Assembly (NCBI GenBank): GCA_037126765.1
Contig: JBBCBC010000001.1
Location: 23,578,622 to 23,642,621 of the forward strand
From: Stenogyne calaminthoides
Lineage: Eukaryota > Streptophyta > Magnoliopsida > Lamiales > Lamiaceae
Direction: 5' to 3'
Length of the DNA: 64,000 nucleotides
Positions 21,968-35,073 of the stretch are shown here, one piece after another; position 1 is the stretch's first letter, and every line of letters starts with the position of its first letter. The notes beneath the pieces are model-generated. The model did no database searches, was not told where the DNA came from, and worked only from the letters and a program-made list of their open reading frames with translations. A program made the translations under genes and the position numbers.

Positions 21968-22077
21968 GATGACTGAGCCTTGTAAGATATCAGCAAATAA
22001 GATCTATTTAGTAGACCACCAAAGTCTTTCAGCAAATAGACTATGGCTACCAAAGCAAGTGGTCAAAATGAACCACT

Positions 22078-22089
22078 GCTCTGATACCA
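22078..22089 (-). other. Sire-B primer-binding site
   Basis: On the minus strand this reads TGGTATCAGAGC, complementary to the 3' end of plant initiator tRNA-Met, two bases inside the 5' LTR. It is the standard start point of minus-strand DNA synthesis in copia elements. Confidence 0.9.
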
Positions 22090-22091
22090 CT

Positions 22092-24010
22092 TGTTGGTCC
22101 CGGTGCTAACGAGTCTCACACGTGTATTGGGGGGGGAATACACGTGTTCAATGATTTTTAAAAAAATTTCTTCACTGAGGTCAGATGGGTCAGGTTATCC
22201 TGATAATTTTGCCCTGAGAAGCACGGATTGCCCTGAGTCAAAGTCTACTAAGACAATGATCCTGAGCTGCTTTCAGAAGCTTCAGATTAGCCCAACTGAT
22301 CCTGAATTTATCAGAGATCCTGAGGAGCTTGGATCAGATAATTATCTTACTGAACACTCAGTAGAGTTAGTTCAGTTTGGTAACTATCTGTTCTAGCTAC
22401 TCAAGTGTGCAGAATGGTTGGCCCTAAGTTTATACTCATTTTAGCTTTGCTGAAAATCTTCTTCCTTTAATAAAACAGTGATTAAGGTTGTGACCAATTT
22501 TATGCAGTTCAGTGGATTTGTTCCAACTGAATATTAGTATTATCAGTTTTCAGTAAAAATCATGCAACAGATAAAATGCAGTACAGAAAGCAAACAACAA
22601 ACCGCAATTATAGTGGTTCAGAGACTCAAGCTCCTACATCCACTCTCTCTGATCTTCAGAGAAATTCCTTAACCACTTCCTAAAGCTTTCAGGCTAACTC
22701 ACTGTAGCTTACTCACTTTTCTACCTTGAGTTTTCTGGCTGACTCACTGCAGCTTACTAACTCAAACACACATAAGTGTTCAGACTACCACGAGTAGCTT
22801 ACTAACTTCTTCTCTAGAGTTTTCTGGCTAACTCACTGTAGCTTACTCGCTCTTTACAATTCTAACTCACCAATAAATCACACACAAACTACCTTAACAA
22901 AGGGTTTGGGTTTTGGGTTGGTTTCCAACTAGGGTGAGATATCCTTTACAATAAGAACAAATGCAAAGGCTAGGATATCTCTACTAAGCTTTGGATATTT
23001 CTTATTAATCTAGGCTTAGTGAATGAGCTCTCTCTAATGTGAAACACTTGGAAAATTCTAGGGTTTTCGAGTGCTTTAATTTGCAATAATACGAATGAGC
23101 TCTTGAGTTGCTTGAAATTTCCCGTGACCTCTCAATGTAGAAGGTCACTAGTATTTATAGGCAACCTTCACCAAGGTTACTCTTGAAAGACTATCCATTT
23201 GAGGAGATAGTATCAAGGGTTTCCTCTTCTGATGTTTGATGAACGACTATATTTAGGGTTTGAACACTCCCTTGCATGTTTTAGGAAATATGCAGCCATG
23301 TAGCCAATCACCAATTTTTGCAGTCTGGAACTTAGTACTACTGACATAATTCAGGGTCATGTCGCTTTCAATGTCAGTAAAGTACAGTGTTGTCTTCCTC
23401 TGATTGGTTCTTGTCTTCAGTGAATGTAGACAAACAAAACGACTCTTTTGGGTCAATTTCTCCGAATGAGACATCCTTAAACAACACCAAGACTTAGTTA
23501 CTTTTGTCCGCACTTGAATGTTTTGGGCAATATCCACTTTTCTGAACTTGTATGTTTTTCTCAGTTTTGTATAAATTCAGATAGATATTTCTTCAGTGCC
23601 TCTGAACATTCAGGTCTTTCTGAGTCTTCAGTAACTTAGTATCTTCTGAACATTTATTCAGTTTCTTCTGAATCATTCTGATTTATCTGAGTCCTTCAAT
23701 ATCTTCAGGAACTTACTGAGTCTTTCAGTTCTTCTGTCTCTTTTGAATCTTCAGTTCTACTGATTCTTCAGTTCTACTGATTCTTCAGTTCTACTGATTC
23801 TTCAATTACTCAGTATCTCCTGAGTCTTCAGTTCTTCAGTATCTTCAAAATCTAACATGATCTATATCTGCTGACTATACATGGTGCAGATAACTTCCTG
23901 AACAATCTATACTGAAACCTGACTCAGTCTATCAAGATTATCCTGAACATGTCATACTAAGGGGTTTTGGGATCTAATCAAAACTTCTTTATTAAATTCA
24001 TCTCCCAACA
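22092..24010 (-). repeat. Sire-B 5' LTR
   Basis: This 1919-bp LTR is almost identical to 2667-4584. A minus-strand TATA-like CTATAAATAC lies at about 23150-23160. The unit ttctactgattcttcag occurs three times at about 23750-23810, but once in the other LTR. It ends CTCCCAACA against the TSD GGGTT. Confidence 0.92.
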
Positions 24011-25855
24011 GGGTTATACGTGAAAGTATGCTTTTACTTTGTATAAACTATGTATTAAACACTTATTTACTGAAATAAATTATTTATCACTGTTGCTTTA
24101 AATATGATTGAATGTTATATATGTTTATTGCAAATCGTTCATAGCACGCGTTACATTGTAGTTAACTTGGTGATACCAGATCACAGAAGATCACATTAAC
24201 AGTGCCTTGTAAACGAGTGCGTGTTTCACAACTTAGATAGATCCGAACAATCTATTGGTAGAAGTTGATGTGTAAGGCTCAGATTGACTTGTCTTGACCA
24301 AGAGATTACACTAGTGCATTCGATGCGCTGAAGTGGACCTGCAGAGAGGAAAACCTCATTCACACTGACTTAAAGGATGAAGAGTTAGACCTCAGTGGTT
24401 ATTGATTTCTTAATCTCTGTCACTTAATAAGGACTGTGTGTGATTAGTAGTTATTGTTTTGACTTATAAATGGGAAGAGAATCATTGCGACTTCGATACC
24501 CTATATCTTGGGCAATAATATTAATTGCATGACAGTTGCTAAATTAATACAGAGAATTGTGTGCTTGCTATGTCTTGCTTGATTGGTCCCCTTGGCGGGC
24601 CCGGAACCTTTATCATACCAAATCTTGCAAGTGGAATTAATTTTCCGGTATGGATAATAAAGATGGGTTGTCCTTACTCCAAGGATAAAGATATTAATTA
24701 ATATAAAACTTTTCAGTGGCTTAATTAATTAATGGACTAAATAATCTTAAACACGGGAAATAATAACCGGGAGCCATATTACCGTAATATGGGTTAAGTT
24801 GGATAGTGCAATATTACTTATATAGTGGCATTAATTAATATTAATGGGCTGAATTATATTGTGGCTCAATATTGAAATTCAGAAGCCCATTGGAAGGTCC
24901 ATCTTAATTCTCTTAAAGGCCCCTCAAGTAGCCCAAATTATAGTCCAATAAATAAAAGGTGTTTAAAATAAAATAAATTATTGTTGCATTATATTTCCTT
25001 ATTTTTTTGAAAATATTAAAGAAAAGAGGGAGAAGGATTTTCTTGAAAAGATTTTATGGAAAGGAGATAATGTATTCTTGGAATACAAGATTATCCCATA
25101 AATTCAAGAAATATCCCACTTGGCTTCTTTAAGAGGATTTTTCAAAAATAGCATAAAAGAAAGGGAAGAAAGATTTTCTTGATTTTCTTGGAAATATTTT
25201 ATGGAGAAATACATGTATTCTTGGAATACAAGAATAACTCATAAATTCAAGAAAGATCCAATCTTGCAAATCTTCTTGTAATTTTTGAAAATTAAGGCTT
25301 AATAAGGGTGTGAGATTTTTATGGAAAAATATACATGGAAAGAAGAATATATTGGATACATTCAAGATTTTTTGGAGGTCAAGAAAAGATCTTTCCTAGC
25401 CCTAATTTGCCTTGAAATTTTCGAACCCTCCCTCACTTATAAATAGGGGATGAATTTTTCATCCCCAACAAGTGTTCCATGAGTTGGAAAAATTAGAAAT
25501 CCACAAAGGTGGTGCAACAATTTTTTATTTTCCTTTGTTTTATAAATCGTTCATTGGAGAACCTTCCATCGGGGTTATTGGACGAGGACTTGTGAATACT
25601 TGAGAAGGACTTTTGGTGGGTATCCAGATACTTGATCCTGTCTGTCTCAGATCGTCTCTCCAACGGGTACGTTTATGTAAACTCCTACAAATTCCGCATG
25701 CTAGGATCTTTTACGTGAAATATTATTTTCATGTTGTTGTTGGATTGATTATTTTTTGAATTCACTTAGGTAAATTCATGCTAGTAATAATTGTTAATTT
25801 AAATTTGTGTTTATGAAAGTCATCCCGATAGATCCTGGCATATGTTATCCCAACA
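24011..25855 (+). repeat. Copia-A 3' LTR, remainder
   Basis: This continues the LTR begun at 2657; without the Sire-B insertion and its TSD the LTR is about 1850 bp. A TATA-like cttataaatagggg lies at 25436-25450, followed by a likely transcription start region. It ends ATCCCAACA at 25855, and the RT coding sequence of Sire-C begins at the next base. GTTGG (25856-25860) should be its right TSD; the left copy lies outside the window. No gene is seen. Confidence 0.8.
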
Positions 25856-28264
25856 GTTGGGAGATCCAAAGATGATATCATCCACATAGATCTGAACCAT
25901 CAGAATGTCTTCACCATCTTCTATTCTGAACAAGGTTCTGTCTATAACTCCTTTAGTGAATCCACTGTCTATCAAGAACTGAGATAGTGTATCATACCAA
26001 GCCCGAGAAGCCTGTTTCAGGTCATAAAGAGCTTTTCTTAAACGGTACACCTTGTTGCCCTTTTCAAAGCCAGGAGGTTGTTCTATATAAACTTCCTCTA
26101 CTAGTACCCCGTTTAAGAATGTACTCTTTACGTCCATCTAATACACAGTAAACCCTCTGTGGGCAGCATATGCCAGAAATAGCCGAATGACTTCCAATCG
26201 AGCGACGGGTGCAAATGTCTCATCATAATCAATCCATTCTAATTGTGAACACCCCTTCGCAACAAGTCTTACCTTATTTCTGGTGATGACATTATTCTCA
26301 TCCATCTTGTTCTTGAATACCCACTTAGTACCTATCCCGTCTTGATGAGTTGGTCTGTCTACAAGTTCCCAAACCTGATTCCTCTCGAACTGCTCTAGTT
26401 CCTCTTGCATAGCTAGAATCCAGTTGGCATCTTGTAGAGCTTATTCTGTTGTGGTAGGTTCCTTCAAAGATAGATAGTAACAATACATAGCACTTTCACC
26501 AACTTGATGTCTAGTTTGGACTCGGGCATTAGGATTGCCGATTATCTGGTCAGTCGGATGGCCTTTCAACCAAGTCCTTCTTCCCTGATGTATATCAGTT
26601 TGGATATTGTCATCCTCATCTAATATTGAGTCACTAGAGGTTGGGAGAGGTACATTAATAGGATCCACTTGGAATGGACATGTCTCAGCTGATGTTGGAA
26701 TCATCATAGGCTGATGTCTGTCCGCGGGAACATCAGGTATTCCCCCTGAACCAGATGGTTCAGTTGTTACTGTCTCAGCTATACCAGCTTCTTCATCGAT
26801 AGTTGTACGTACCTTAGGGTTTGACTGACCTGGTGAATCGTCAAGATCAAAGTTAGGAACATATACTGTAACGTGATATGTTCCCTTTTCTTTGATGCTT
26901 AACCATTTTCTGAGTATCAGGTACATCTTGTTCTGGTGTGGCTAGTTCTGAGGCAAATTTCTCCTGATCAGATGTTGACTCATCAAAGACCACATGAGGT
27001 GTTTCTTCCACAACTAGAGTTAGCCTGTTGAATACCCTGAAAGCCTTGCTGGTTGAGGAATATCCTAAGAATATACCCTCATCTGACTTAGCTTCAAAGG
27101 TTTTCAACTGACTCTTCCCATTGTTGTGAATAAAACACTTGCACCCAAAAATATGGAAGTAAGAAACACGAGGTTTTCTGCCCTTCAACATTTCATAGGG
27201 TGTTTTGAAGTGAATCTTAGTCAGAGAACATCTGTTCTGAGTGTGACATGCAGTGTTGATTGTTTCTGCCCAGAAACGGTTTTGAGTTGCATGTTCAGCC
27301 AACATTGAGCGAGCAGCTTCTTTGAGTGTTCCGTTTCTCCGTTCTGCTACACCATTCTATTGTGGTGTTCTGGAGGCTGATGTTTCATGATGTATACTAA
27401 ACTTAGTGCAAAAATCAATTATCTGTACCTTTATATGATCTGATTTTTACAATGCTGACACCCTTCTCATTCTATAATCTCTTGAGCAGCTCAGGTATCT
27501 TTGTTGTAGTTTCATTCTTCTTATACAAGAATACAATCCAGGTAAACTTGGAATAATCATCCAAGATCACCAGAATGTATTTGCGTCCGCTGAAACTAAG
27601 TGGTGTAACTGGTCCAAACAAATCCATGTGGAGTAGTTGCAGTACTCTGCTGGATGCTGGTCCTGAGATCACCTTAAATGAGGCTTTAACCTGCTTTCCC
27701 CTCTGACATGCGACACATGTCTGATCCTTAGAGAATACCTCATTCGGGAGACCCTCAACTAAGGACATCCTTGCTATATTGTTAAGAGTTTTAAAGTTCA
27801 GATGACTCATTCTCTTGTGCCAGAGCTAACTACAACTTTTGGAACTCCTAACAATTAGACATGCATTTCTTGGACAATTGTTCCAATCTACAGTGTAGAT
27901 CGTTCCTTTTCTGGAACCAGTTAGCAAAATTTGTTGAGTAGCTCGATTCCTGATAGTGCATTGATCAGTTGAGAACTCAACACTGAATCCGTTGTCGTAG
28001 AATTGTGAAACCGATAACAGGTTGTGCTTCGAACCATCGACATACGAAGACTCCAGAAACCTGCACATCATCATTCACTAAGGTGTCAAATCCTTTGGTA
28101 AAAACAAAGTTATCATCACCAAAGAGTACACGTGGGCCTTCTTGTTCTATGTATGAACTGAGGAGATGTTTGTTGCCAGTTATGTGCCTTGAGCATCCAC
28201 TATCGATGTACCAGAGAGCTGCTTGTACACCTCCTTTATTGGTTAAACCCACGCGAACCTGCAA
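25856..28264 (-). pseudogene. Sire-C pol: protease, integrase and RT, truncated by Copia-A
   Basis: Domains in order from the right are: protease WYIDSGCSRHITGNKHLL (28264-27977); gag-pre-integrase text and the zinc finger CVACQRGKQ, then MDLFGPVTPLSFSGRKYILVILDDYSKFTW (27810-27472); integrase C-terminus with WAETINTACHTQNRC and SDEGIFLGYSSTSKAF (27305-26853); an acidic linker (26926-26441); RT with GTKWVFKNKMDENN, DYDETFAPVARLEVIRLFLAY, MDVKSTFLNGVLVEEVYIE, LKQASRAWYDTL and VDDIIFGSPN (26410-25856). Frame breaks lie near 27820, 27450, 26850 and 26138. The text after FGSPN is read from the Copia-A LTR and is not part of the protein. Confidence 0.88.
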
Positions 28265-28453
28265 TCAAATCAGGCTTTAGGTACCCCTGTAGGATTGGGT
28301 CCTGAGGGGTTAATGATACCTTTTGGGATCCAAACAAACATGACACTTATATGGTAATCATCAAGATCAGAAGGCATAATTTGTCTCCCATAAGCATCCA
28401 CATAATCATACATCTCTTCATGTGCTTTCTGGTCAGTATGATTATGAGTGTGA

Positions 28454-30047
28454 TGTTAGTGTTAGTGTCCTAGAGACAATCTATTGTAAGGACATAATAC
28501 TCGATGATATTTAGTTTGATTTCATATTATAGTTCACTTAATATTAATGTATGGCAATACACTTGTTTGAATATTATGTTTGATTGTTTGCATTTATTCA
28601 TGCAAGTGTTCCCATGAGTCACTGTTGTCATTGAGTGTGTGAGAACTCAGATGACCTAAGCATGATTCTCAAATGGCCCCAATCGAGGATCATCAAGAAT
28701 GTGATATTGATGATACAATGGAGATTGGTGTGCGATCTGCATTATACTCTTTGAGAGTGTAGTAAGATCTCACTTACTACGAGATACTAGGTATCTCATG
28801 CTGGATGCACAAATACCTTAGAGGGTATTGGTATACCCATCTGAGAAACCGTTTGATGTAGTTCCACTATATGTGTCTACGGGTGTCTCGGGTAGTGGGA
28901 GCGATGCGATACTCCTTTGACTTGAGGTCAATACTCACGACATGTGTAGGATGATGAACTTTGACCATGACCGACGCTTGCACCCTAACCATGGGTAGAT
29001 ATGGCTTGGATTGGGTTCATCACGAAGTGCATGTGCGTGGTAGTTGAGCCAAGAAAAGGATTCATTCCTCAAAGTGGATTTAGAGAGAATACTCATCTTC
29101 TCATCGTAATTGGATCAAAGCCATTGGCCAATGCACGTCAACTTGGACTTTGTGGCCAAGTGTGACATAAGTGATCAATTAGTGATTAGAGATAAATTGA
29201 TTAAGTTATTTGAATAGACACTTCATCATGTTCATGGCTTAATCGAGTATTCGCGAATGAAAGGAGGAAATCGTAATAGCCCATGTTTCAATTACAGGTA
29301 GTTGCACATTTCCTCGCAACGTACCTCATATATTGAGAATGTTTGATTTATTGTCTAGGGTTCAATTAAGACCATTAGTTTGACTAATCACTCGATATAT
29401 GAGGGCCTATAGGTCACACAACAAGTAATGGTTGTTTACTAATTATAGTTGGTTGATTAAATGTTAAATTGGATTTAATATTTAATTTATGGAGAAGTAA
29501 TTAATAATAGATTAATTTTGAATTAATTATTATTAATGTTTAATTAAATTGAATTTAATTAAATAAGAATTCCCAATAATAATATTTTGAATATTATTAT
29601 AGGATTTAATATATATGGAAATAAATCGTAGAGATTTTTCATATATGGGATTTAAATCCGTAGAGATTTATATGTGGGAAATAAATCTAAGAGATTTATT
29701 TTATTAGTGATTTTTCGTAAAGGATAGCTTAAGATTTAAGTTGGGTCTTTCCTATATATATGAGCTCTTAGGAATTCATATTACGTCAGTTCATATTTTC
29801 TCCATAAAATCTCTAAGTTAGAATTTTCCTAGCAAATTCATCTCGGGGATTCAACGTTGACAGATCTGTGCAAGTTAGTAAACGACTGTTACGTGGATAC
29901 CATAGTGGAGGAATCTGTGTACGAATTGCTGTAAGAATTCTGTTTACGTTTACTCGAATTTAATTATGCAATTAACTGTTCGTTGTTGGTGAACTTTAAT
30001 TTTTGCTGTGCATGTATGACGTGTTTACGTGCCTCTAAATTCCAACA
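28454..30047 (+). mobile_element. Solo LTR F inside Sire-C
   Basis: This 1594-bp segment starts TGTTAGTGTTAGTGTCC, ends AATTCCAACA and is flanked by a perfect 5-bp TSD, TGTGA (28449-28453 and 30048-30052). A TATA-like cctatatatatgagctc lies near 29750 on the plus strand, which sets its orientation. It holds no gene and is of a different family from the surrounding LTRs. Confidence 0.88.
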
Positions 30048-32476
30048 TGTGAACCTTGGATGAATCAGAAGATTTGGGATTTTTATGATTAGTCTGTCTT
30101 CTTTTAATCCAGTGTGGTTTAGGTGCAGATGTCCTGGATTTCTGGTTATAGGGATAGGTACGACTGCTACCATCAAAAGATTCATATCTCTTTTGCACAA
30201 ATGTTTTCAACAGTTTACCCTTAGCATGCTGGTTAGGCAGCTTGACCTGATTAGGTCTCAGATTAGACTTTCCCTTGTGAGATTGTGCTTTCTGATTCCT
30301 AATCTGCTTATTAGGCTGAGGTCTCTTCAGAAGAACAAGGTTCTTCTGTTGATTCCTCGGCTGCTGCTTAATCAGTTGGGGTTCATTTATGTTCCCTTTC
30401 GGATTAGGCTTTGGCCTTACCTGATCAATTGGTTTCTTTCCCTTATCAGATGCAGATCTAGCATGATGTGCATCTTTACCAGAAATCTTCTTTAATTCAC
30501 CTTTTGAGGATGAACCAATTGTTGGGGAGGATCCAGAAGGGCCTTCAAAACCCATTACCCTTCTTATCAGTTGGCTTGCAATAGTAGTTGTTCAAATTTT
30601 GAACAGTTTTAGATGAGTTTGTGAAAACTTCTACTTTCTTTCGCAAACTGTCCTCACTGATTTTTAGACTCGATCTCATGCAGTCGGAAGAGTTCATCAA
30701 ACTTAGCTTGGAGGACTTTGAGATCATCAGCTTGCCGTTTGTTGATAGATTGTTGTTCCTTAACCAGTTTACCCTGATCAGAAGAGATGACTTTCAGAAA
30801 CTCCAGTTCTGTAGTCATCTTCTGAACAGTCTCAACTGATTTTAGTTCAACAGCTCTACTTACAGCTATATCCTTGACAAGCTGAATATTCTCAGCCCTT
30901 AGCTTATCGTTCTCAGTTTCCACTATTGTATAAGTGTCTACTGCATTAGAGAGATCATCAATCAATTGCTCATTGTAGAGCTGCAGGTCAATCTCTCTAG
31001 CATGTGTGCTCAGCACAACAGGTGTGGAAATAGAAAACACAGAAGGTTTAGAAGTTACCTCTGTTTGATCAGCATCTTTGGCCATGAGACAGATGTCGTC
31101 ATCAGATGAGAACATCATATCATCGAGGTCGTTGACATCATCAGTAGTGGTCATCAGGCAGAAGTCTTCTACAGATGAGTAACCAGAATCATCTGAAGGC
31201 AGATTAGAGTCATCGATACCTGATGTATCGGCAACCATGGCTTTTCTGTCGCGGTATCTTTGTTCTCTTCTGTTACGCTTCTCTTCTCTTTCCTTTGGAG
31301 TCTGGTCAGGACAATCAGCACTGTAGTGACCTATTTTCTGACAGTTGAAGCAAGCTCCAAGTTCTCCAGAATTTCGTCAGCTAGGTGAATCATTTCTTCG
31401 ATAGGATCTGCCAGGTGACTTCCCAGTTTGCCTATAATCAGAATTCCTTCTATCTGATCTGTTGTCTCTTTTATCATCAGAACAATCATCTCTCTTATTT
31501 TCTCTTTGGTCATCTCTATGATTATCTCTTCTGTCATCAGAACGATTCCTTTCTTGTGATCTGTCAGTAGATCTCCTATCTCTTCCTATGATGTTCTGAT
31601 AGTCTTTATAAAATTTCCGATACTTTCCCAGTTGAACATTGGATCGTTCAAGCTTTCTGGTCAGCAAAGCAATCTTTTCAGCTTGACTCATGATATTTCC
31701 CATTGGTTTAGTAGACTTCGAACTGCAGCTAACTGCCTTGAATGCAACTGCTTTTGATGTGGCAGGTGTAGCTTCAGCAGGTGACTCATCTTCTTCTTCT
31801 TGACCTCTTTCAATCAGGTCTAATTCATGAGCCTTTAAACTGAGAAACAGGTTGCTTGGCTTCATCTTCGCAATATCTTGGCAATCTTTTATCACAGTTA
31901 CTTTCATGTCCCATTTCTTGGTCAGGAACCTCAAGATCTTGTAGTTGATGTCTTTATCTGACGTTTCTCATCCTAGTTCACGAAGCTTGTTGACTGACAT
32001 GGTGATTATTCCATCGAGCTGATTTATAGTTTCATTCGGTAGCATCTTGAGTTTCTCAAACTTCACCAGTTTAGCTTGCAATCTGCTGTTCTTAATCAGA
32101 TTGTTTCCTTCACATATGTCAACAAGAGTATCCCACATCTGCTTAGCAGTCTTAAGATACTTGATCTTCTCACTTGTTGTTTTGTCCACCGTCTTCATGA
32201 TGATATGTCTGGCTACAGTATCCAGATTAGACAGTTTCTTTTCTTCAACATCCATCAGTGAAGGACTCTTCCTGATTCTAGCTCCAGTTGGATATTCTAA
32301 ATTACCTCCTTCAGCTGGATTGTTGTAATAAATGACGATGGGTCCTTATTCAAGAACTTCCATCATTTTGTTGCTTATTGCACCCAGATGGTTGCTCATG
32401 AGAATGGTCCAGTCAGCATACTCATCAATAGAGAACTTCGACATATCATGATACATTCCAGAAGTGTTATCCATGC
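30048..32476 (-). pseudogene. gag: Sire-C gag and gag/pol linker
   Basis: The likely start is the ATG at 32476-32474 (MDNTSGMYHDMSKFSIDEYADW). A stop follows MEVLE near 32346. The UBN2-type gag body continues in 32255-31968 (KTAKQMWDTLVDICEGNN) and 31934-31377 (LTKKWDMKVTVIKDCQD), the latter ending in an arginine- and aspartate-rich repeat. The zinc knuckle CFNCQKIGHYSADC is readable at about 31310-31351. An acidic, coiled-coil-like tail follows (31238-30654), then a K-, Q- and P-rich linker (30555-30053). At least four breaks make it non-functional as one protein. Confidence 0.85.
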
Positions 32477-32600
32477 TGAATATGTGAGTTTAAAAACAGA
32501 TGAGTTTTAAAACAGGTTTTTCAAAGATCTGTTCAAGTGACTACAATGGTTCTTCCTCAAGAACCGATGATACTCAAAGCCAGTGGTCCGTAGAACCACT

Positions 32601-32612
32601 GCTCTGATACCA
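32601..32612 (-). other. Sire-C primer-binding site
   Basis: On the minus strand this reads TGGTATCAGAGC followed by AGTGGTTC, the same tRNA-iMet-type site as in Sire-B, six bases inside the 5' LTR. Confidence 0.88.
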
Positions 32613-32618
32613 CTTATA

Positions 32619-34196
32619 TGTCTAGAACGGGTTTTAGTGAGGCAAAAGTCTAGAGGGGAGGGGTGAATAGACTTCTGAACTTTTTTGTGGGATCAGGTCT
32701 GTATAGCAAGTATCCCTGATCAGAGTGCGTGTAAATCAGTTTGGACTGATATCCAACTTACTGATCGCTTGAAAGCAAATCAGTTCGGTGTCTATCAGCT
32801 TAACTGATGTGCGGAAGATAAGTTTAACCCGTGTGAAAAACCAGTTTACTAAATCAGATTCTAAGTTATATGTATAGGATCGGATGACAAAGTGCCAAGC
32901 TGATCAGATCAGTTGCTTGGTGCAAATCTGATCCAGACTTAGAATATACATGCAATAGTTAAACAAGTGTGTGCAAATAGTGTAAAACAAGTAAAATCAG
33001 ATTAAGACACACAAGATTTTTATAGTGGTTCGGACAACTTGTCCTACGTCCACTCTTCCCTATTAGCAGGGGCACCAACTAAACCAACTGGACTTAGATT
33101 AATGTGTTAGTCCAACACAATACAACAAATGTTTCAAGAGTTCTCACTCAACCAATCCCAGAAATCAGAACTAGAAACCCTAGACTGAAATCTTGCTACA
33201 CAAAACTTAACCTAACTTTTGGTTTGGGTATAAGATTTAAGTTGTTCCAACTGGAAATCTATCCTAGTATTTGGGTAGCCTAAAGCTAAAGGATAAGATT
33301 TATGTGCTAAGAACTATGGGATGAACACTTAGAAAATATTCTTGATTTTGTGTTCTTCGTGCGGAAATTGAGAGTAGCTTTGAGCTTGATAATAATTTTC
33401 GTAACCTTACTATGAAGGTTTGATCCCATATATAGGCACGAAATCGAACTAGCCATTGGAGAGCAAGTCGAATTTCGATCTATTTAAGGTAGGTTTGCAG
33501 GATGGATATGACGTGCACAGAGGCGGCATGACCTAAAGCATGCAAACTTGTCCTTTCTAGCCGTTTGACTATGATCCGCCGAATCCCGCACTGTCAGCTC
33601 CGTACATACTTGTCTTGCTCTCATTGGAAATCAAGTACACTTGTTCAGTGTTTGATTTACCAACTTAGTTTGACATTCTTATTGTCTGATGAACTCGCAT
33701 GACTTTGGTGAACCTTTGGTTGTCACCTGATTGAGCTGACCTGATCAGTTAAAACTGATCAGTCAACCTGATTGAGTCTTCTGATGTAGGTTGTCTTAGC
33801 ACAACTTACAAACTCTATTTCGTTCTTCTGATGTAGGTTATCTGAGGTCTTCTTGGTCTTATACTTCTGGTAGTCATCTGATCTTCGGGTCTTCGGAGTC
33901 TTCAGCTTCATCTCTTCACCTGATCATCTGACTATCTGACTTGTCTGATCTTCTGATCTTACTTGACTTGTCTGATCTTCTGATCTTTCTGACTTGTCTG
34001 ATCTTCTGATCTTCTTGACTTGACCTATACATGTTGAGTTCCCCCTCACTATGTGACCTATCTACTACATCAGCTGTCTATACATCTCAGCTGGTCATCC
34101 TATCCTGATTTCTAAGTCATCAGTCAGCTAACAGGCCTGACTGGTCTTATTACAACCTGTTTTGAAACTTCCATCAAAACTACAAATTTCTCAACA
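32619..34196 (-). repeat. Sire-C 5' LTR
   Basis: This 1578-bp LTR starts TGTCTAGAA and ends TTCTCAACA on the plus strand (imperfect inverted ends). A minus-strand TATA-like CCTATATATGGG lies at about 33425-33437. It shares the tttatagtggttcggac block with the LTRs of D, E and H. A simple repeat built from tgatcttctgatctt lies near 33940-34020. No gene is present. Confidence 0.82.
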
Positions 34197-34212
34197 CTAA
34201 TAGGGGGTGAAC

Positions 34213-34936
34213 AAGGCCGGTCCTAGGATTATTGGAGCCTGAATCAAACTTTAAAATGGGGCCCTCTCTCTTCACATTTTTACGAACTAAAAAATAACAT
34301 AAAATAATTTTTAAATATTAACAATGTAAATTTACAAGATATTTTATTACTCTTAAAATAATATGACAATTATGTCCCAAATAATATATATAAATACAAC
34401 CCATCTAACGATTTTTGCGGTAAAAATATTAACTAAATCAGAATAATCAAGTTCCTAAACATCGGGAAAACCCTTATGTAAAATTTTTTATCTCTTCTTT
34501 TCTTCTTTCAGTCTTTCTCCTCTTCCCTCCCTCTTATTGTTTACTCTGTCTTGTTGTAATAGCCTCTTCTGATATCGTGTGGCTATTTGACTTTTTTTTT
34601 AATTAAGGTATTCATTTTTTATGTCATGTAGAATTAAAAAAAAAATTACTAACAAAAAAGAAAAGAAATTTGTTTATGATCATATTAAATTAGAGATTGA
34701 TTATGTTACATGATTTTAATTTTCACACATTCTCCTGTGAAATTTGTACTTCAAAGAAGATCTTCTATTTAATTTTTTGTTTATTAAGTGATACAAAAAC
34801 ATAAAGGTAAAAAATATTAAATTTTGTAACTAAAAGAATTCGGATACAAAATGAATGATATACAATACATAAGAATTAACCAATAAGTTAATTAATTATA
34901 TTATTTATTGGTTAAATTATATTATTTTATATTAAT

Positions 34937-34988
<52 letters not shown>

Positions 34989-35069
34989 CCAAAAAAATAG
35001 GCCCTAAAAATGTAACATATTTTGGGACATGAATCGTTCGGTTTGTTGGCTCATAGAAGGACCGGCCTT
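34213..35069. mobile_element. MULE-like non-autonomous DNA transposon
   Basis: This 857-bp segment has perfect 12-bp inverted ends (AAGGCCGGTCCT at 34213-34224 and its complement at 35058-35069). It is flanked by a perfect 10-bp direct repeat, GGGGGTGAAC (34203-34212 and 35070-35079). A TSD of 9-11 bp is typical of Mutator-like elements. The interior is AT-rich, non-coding, and contains an (AT)n run at about 34941-34984. Confidence 0.82.
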
Positions 35070-35073
35070 GGGG

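Larger units (their letters stand above)
2667..24010 (-). mobile_element. Sire-B: Sirevirus-type Ty1/copia retrotransposon with two LTRs and nested insertions
   Basis: This is a complete LTR retrotransposon on the minus strand. It is bounded by two nearly identical LTRs (2667-4584 and 22092-24010) and by the 5-bp TSD GGGTT (2662-2666 and 24011-24015). Read from the right, the order is 5' LTR, primer-binding site, gag (21967-20624), protease, integrase, RT and RNase H (19631-16214), a non-coding leader, a long extra ORF (about 13950 down to 4846), the polypurine tract AAAAAGGGGG (4585-4607) and the 3' LTR. An extra ORF after pol and this polypurine tract are typical of plant sireviruses. The element is 21.3 kb, or about 14.2 kb without nested elements D and E. 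Gag is one intact frame, while pol and the extra ORF are broken. It sits in the 3' LTR of Copia-A. Confidence 0.92.
25856..34196 (-). mobile_element. Sire-C: outermost sirevirus-type element, right part
   Basis: This is the 5' part of a minus-strand copia element: 5' LTR (32619-34196), primer-binding site, gag, protease, integrase and the first part of RT. RT breaks off at 25856, where Copia-A entered; the remaining RT, RNase H and 3' LTR must lie left of the window. The coding style matches Sire-B closely (GLPNEVFSKD, VEETPHVVF). A solo LTR (28454-30047) is inserted between gag and protease. The element itself sits five bases before a likely splice acceptor (TSD CTAAT, 34197-34201; the other copy is outside). 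Confidence 0.88.

Noticed and set aside
25820..25855. RT frame of Sire-C continuing past FGSPN.
   Set aside because: The last codons are read from the end of the Copia-A LTR, not from RT.
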